From UBA7330 sp965243485 (GTDB taxonomy: Bacteria; Bacteroidota; Bacteroidia; Cytophagales; Cyclobacteriaceae): a DNA stretch of 64,000 nucleotides. The translations under genes and the position numbers were made by a program. Positions 61,648 to 64,000 of this stretch are shown piece after piece; the stretch's first letter is position 1, and each line of letters opens with the position of its first letter. The stretch is taken from contig CBDEVP010000001.1 in NCBI GenBank assembly GCA_965243485.1, positions 124,001 to 188,000 on the forward strand, in the 5' to 3' direction. The notes beneath the pieces are model-generated. The model worked only from the letters and a program-made list of their open reading frames with translations. It made no database searches and was not told the origin of the DNA.

Positions 61648-63171
61648 ATGTTAAAAAGCACAGTAATCATAAAATCCCTATCCATACTTTTATTAATTCT
61701 GTTTTGGTCGTGTGGCACGAATTATCAGGCTCCACCCAACATCATACTGATCCTGACGGATGATCAGGGGTATGGAGACATTTCAGCGCATGGCAGTCCG
61801 GACGTCTCCACACCAAATATGGACCGTTTGAAATCACAGGGAATAAGTCTGGAGGATTTTCAAGTTAGTCCAACTTGCTCCCCAACTCGGGCAGCCATCT
61901 TGACAGGCAGGCATCCATTTAAAAGTGGTGTTACGCATACCATACTAGAAAGAGAACGAATGGCTTTAGGGATTACGACCTTACCGGAAGTTTTAAAAAA
62001 AGGAGGCTATACCAACGGAATCTTCGGTAAATGGCATTTGGGAGATGATTTAGCATATCAGCCTGAAAGTCGTGGATTTGATGAGGTATTTATTCATGGT
62101 GGAGGTGGCATTGGACAGGCTTATGCTGGTTCTCTAGCAGACGTACCCGGTAACCGCTATTTTGATCCGGTCATTAAATACAATGGCACCTTTGTAAAAA
62201 CACAAGGTTTCTGTACGGACATATTTTTTACCCAGGCCATATCTTGGATCAAAATGAAAGCCAATGCCAATCAGCCATTTTTCGCTTTTATCGCGACGAA
62301 TGCACCTCATTCACCTTACATAGCCCCTGACACCTACAAGGAGAAGTTTAAACAAAAAAATTACACGGAAGAGGCGCAGGGCTACTATGGAATGATCGAA
62401 AACATTGATGATAATTTGGGGGTTCTCATGGATAAACTGGATGCCTGGGATCTGGCAGATAATACGATACTTATTTTCATGTCAGATAATGGAAAGGGAT
62501 TAAGAGATAGGCAAGAAACGGATGGACTAACCTACAATGCCGGCATGAAGGGTTTGAAAGGAAGCGTAGATGAAGGAGGAACCAGAGTTCCGTTTTTTAT
62601 CAGTTGGCCCAATGAATTCACCTCCGGTACAGAGGTTGATGTACTTCTAAACCACTACGACCTGCTACCAACACTGGCGGATATAGCCGGAACTGATGTA
62701 TCGGAATTACCCAATTTGGATGGGCAAAGCTTCCTTCCCTATTTAAAAAATACTTCGAAGACTGCACCAGACAGGTATCGTTTCTTTCACAGAGGTAGAT
62801 GGCCTCTGAATCCTGAAAATGCGAATGGTCAGGAAGGGAGTGAACACTGGATTGGAACTGTACAAAACTCCAATCCTGATAACTGGAAATACCAGAACTA
62901 TGCGGTGCGAAATGAACGGTTTCGACTCGTCGATGACAAAGAATTGTATGATGTAATCAATGACCCGGGTCAGGAAAATAATATCATAGCTGAATATCCG
63001 GAAGTAATGGCTGAAATGAAAAGTGCTTATAGTGAGTGGTGGGAATCAGTCAGGCCTATGATGGTGAATGAAAATGTTCCTTTAGCAACGTACAAACCCT
63101 ATTGGGTAGATTACCAAAAACAACTGAAAGCTGGAAAGGTAGACGCCTGGAAACAGCCAGATTTGGATTAA
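61648..63171 (+). CDS. formylglycine-dependent sulfatase lipoprotein
   Basis: A 507-residue S1 sulfatase with lipobox at Cys22 ('LILFWSC'). The metal residues 'IILILTDDQGYGD' (about 32-44) and the activation motif 'CSPTR' (77-81; Cys77 becomes formylglycine) followed by 'AAILTGRHP' are present, as are 'GKWHLGDD' and 'TILIFMSDNGKG'. It needs a maturase (anSME or FGE), which is not in the window. It removes sulfate from the target glycan; the subfamily cannot be set by eye. It is the only complete sulfatase here. Confidence 0.94.
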   Translation: MLKSTVIIKSLSILLLILFWSCGTNYQAPPNIILILTDDQGYGDISAHGSPDVSTPNMDRLKSQGISLEDFQVSPTCSPTRAAILTGRHPFKSGVTHTILERERMALGITTLPEVLKKGGYTNGIFGKWHLGDDLAYQPESRGFDEVFIHGGGGIGQAYAGSLADVPGNRYFDPVIKYNGTFVKTQGFCTDIFFTQAISWIKMKANANQPFFAFIATNAPHSPYIAPDTYKEKFKQKNYTEEAQGYYGMIENIDDNLGVLMDKLDAWDLADNTILIFMSDNGKGLRDRQETDGLTYNAGMKGLKGSVDEGGTRVPFFISWPNEFTSGTEVDVLLNHYDLLPTLADIAGTDVSELPNLDGQSFLPYLKNTSKTAPDRYRFFHRGRWPLNPENANGQEGSEHWIGTVQNSNPDNWKYQNYAVRNERFRLVDDKELYDVINDPGQENNIIAEYPEVMAEMKSAYSEWWESVRPMMVNENVPLATYKPYWVDYQKQLKAGKVDAWKQPDLD

Positions 63172-63242
63172 TTATAATGTTGGGTTACATTATTTTAGAT
63201 GAATTGAAGCACCATCGGACGCATAGTCGCAATTACTAGATC

Positions 63243-63392
63243 ATGAAAACCTTATTCCTGTTACGCCTATCCATGATGTTGCTATGTCTAGGTGGTTATT
63301 CGCCCAGGGAGAATACCTTTAAAAGACCAAACATAAAATATGTTTTAGCCGATGATCTGGGCTATGACGACGTATCTGTGTACGATGATTAG
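63243..63392 (+). pseudogene. sulfatase N-terminal stub (2)
   Basis: A 49-codon ORF with a signal-like start ('FLLRLSMMLLCLGGYS'), then 'RPNIKYVLADDLGYDDVSVY', the sulfatase metal motif, before a stop. The remainder (63393-63685) contains no recognisable sulfatase sequence or other gene. It is a second stub downstream of the intact enzyme. Confidence 0.7.
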
Positions 63393-63685
63393 TGCATAGC
63401 GGGTCGGGCTATTATCCATCCTCAGATTCCCCCTCATAAGTAGTCAATTTAGCTATTTTTTTTAGCTTTTCCTTTGGTCTGGTAGGAAGTGTTACATCGT
63501 ATAAAACTCGTTATAGCTTAATGATACGAGATTTCCACCTATAATTTGAAAAGAGGAAAGCGTTTCATTGATTCACCAATCCGAAACCATCGAAATTAGT
63601 GAGTGATCGAAGGGAAGGTTACAAAATTATGTGCTAAAAATTGTACTTAAGCGGATATAAGTTTGTAATAGTTATCATACATGTA

Positions 63686-64000
63686 ATGCGAAAATTTCTT
63701 TGTGCAACATTTATTTTCATTTCTATTGTGACTCTGGCAGCTGAATACCCGAGGAATGATGAGCATGCATTTAATGTGCGGAGTTTTCAGTTGCCAATGG
63801 AAACACAACTCCAAGCACTGGAGCAGGATAAGTATGGCTTTATTTGGATCGGGACTGAGAGCGGCCTTTGGAGGTGGGATGGGGGTAATTTCAAGCATTA
63901 TCAGAAAAACACACAGGATAGTACAGCCCTCACCAGTAACCGCGTTTCCAGTATTTATGAAGATTCGGAAGGGGTGATGTGGGTAGGTACTTATGGTGGT
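63686..64000 (+). CDS. hybrid two-component regulator, N-terminal part
   Basis: The first 105 codons only; it runs off the right edge. A signal peptide ('FLCATFIFISIVTLAAE') is followed by two Reg_prop blades: 'YGFIWIGTESGLWRWDGGNF' (about 49-68) and 'EGVMWVGTYGG' (95-105). This is the sensor start of an HTCS like the one at 50-54 kb, or of a propeller histidine kinase; the kinase part is beyond the window. Confidence 0.8.
   Translation, partial: MRKFLCATFIFISIVTLAAEYPRNDEHAFNVRSFQLPMETQLQALEQDKYGFIWIGTESGLWRWDGGNFKHYQKNTQDSTALTSNRVSSIYEDSEGVMWVGTYGG

Overview
The window comes from a Bacteroidota chromosome, most likely a free-living, probably marine member of the Cytophagales. The evidence is a short RpoD-type sigma factor, the rpsO-pnp-rpoD gene order, bacillithiol synthesis (BshB1), STN-containing SusC with SusD, FecR with an ECF sigma factor, hybrid two-component regulators, a type IX secretion tail remnant, and a near absence of Shine-Dalgarno sequences. 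The taxonomic placement is inferred from family content, not measured.

Region 1 (1-16.5 kb) is mostly housekeeping: the start of a PhoX-like phosphatase, a DUF5009 membrane acyltransferase, a C-terminal stub of a (alpha/alpha)6 glycosidase, DUF6495, the miaE-yqgE-DUF349 operon, pdxH with a coupled glycosyltransferase, bshB1, trxB, rpoD, pnp, rpsO, an LptF/G permease, a START-like protein and a tRNA-Met gene. A scrambled second copy of that tRNA lies just upstream of it.

Region 2 (16.5-41.3 kb) is an accessory island, visibly more A+T rich, lying between tRNA-Met and the polysaccharide locus. Its left part has a two-gene membrane/SPOR-like operon, a non-coding block with an inverted repeat, a sigma-like/Panacea gene pair, a small-protein/membrane-protein pair, and a tightly overlapped three-gene operon coding for an MBL-fold hydrolase, an E2-like protein with a SEC-C zinc knuckle, and a four-TM protein. 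This operon is the best candidate for a little-described conflict system. A DprA-like gene follows. The middle has a four-gene defence operon (PLD-SNF2 helicase, Eco57I-type methyltransferase, AbiC-like membrane protein, AlbA_2/HATPase protein) and an AbiE locus with an intact antitoxin but a broken toxin. A 164-bp MITE with 5-bp target duplications separates these from a mobilization module: SSB-like OB proteins, a VirD4-type coupling protein, a candidate oriT, a MobC-like protein, a MOB relaxase and an excisionase-like HTH. No integrase or phage structural gene was seen.

Region 3 (41.4-64 kb) is a polysaccharide utilization locus. A minus-strand unit codes for ECF sigma, FecR, SusC, SusD and an NHL-repeat protein. 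A hybrid two-component regulator is next to it. A plus-strand set codes for DUF1961, a GH88/GH105-like protein, GH88, GH29 fucosidase and a sulfatase, and a second hybrid regulator begins at the right edge. The enzymes suggest a sulfated, fucose- and uronic-acid-containing polysaccharide. The locus is decaying: susC has a single-base frameshift, and there are stubs of a TonB receptor, a T9SS-tail protein, an esterase, a DUF1080 protein, a sialate O-acetylesterase and two sulfatases.
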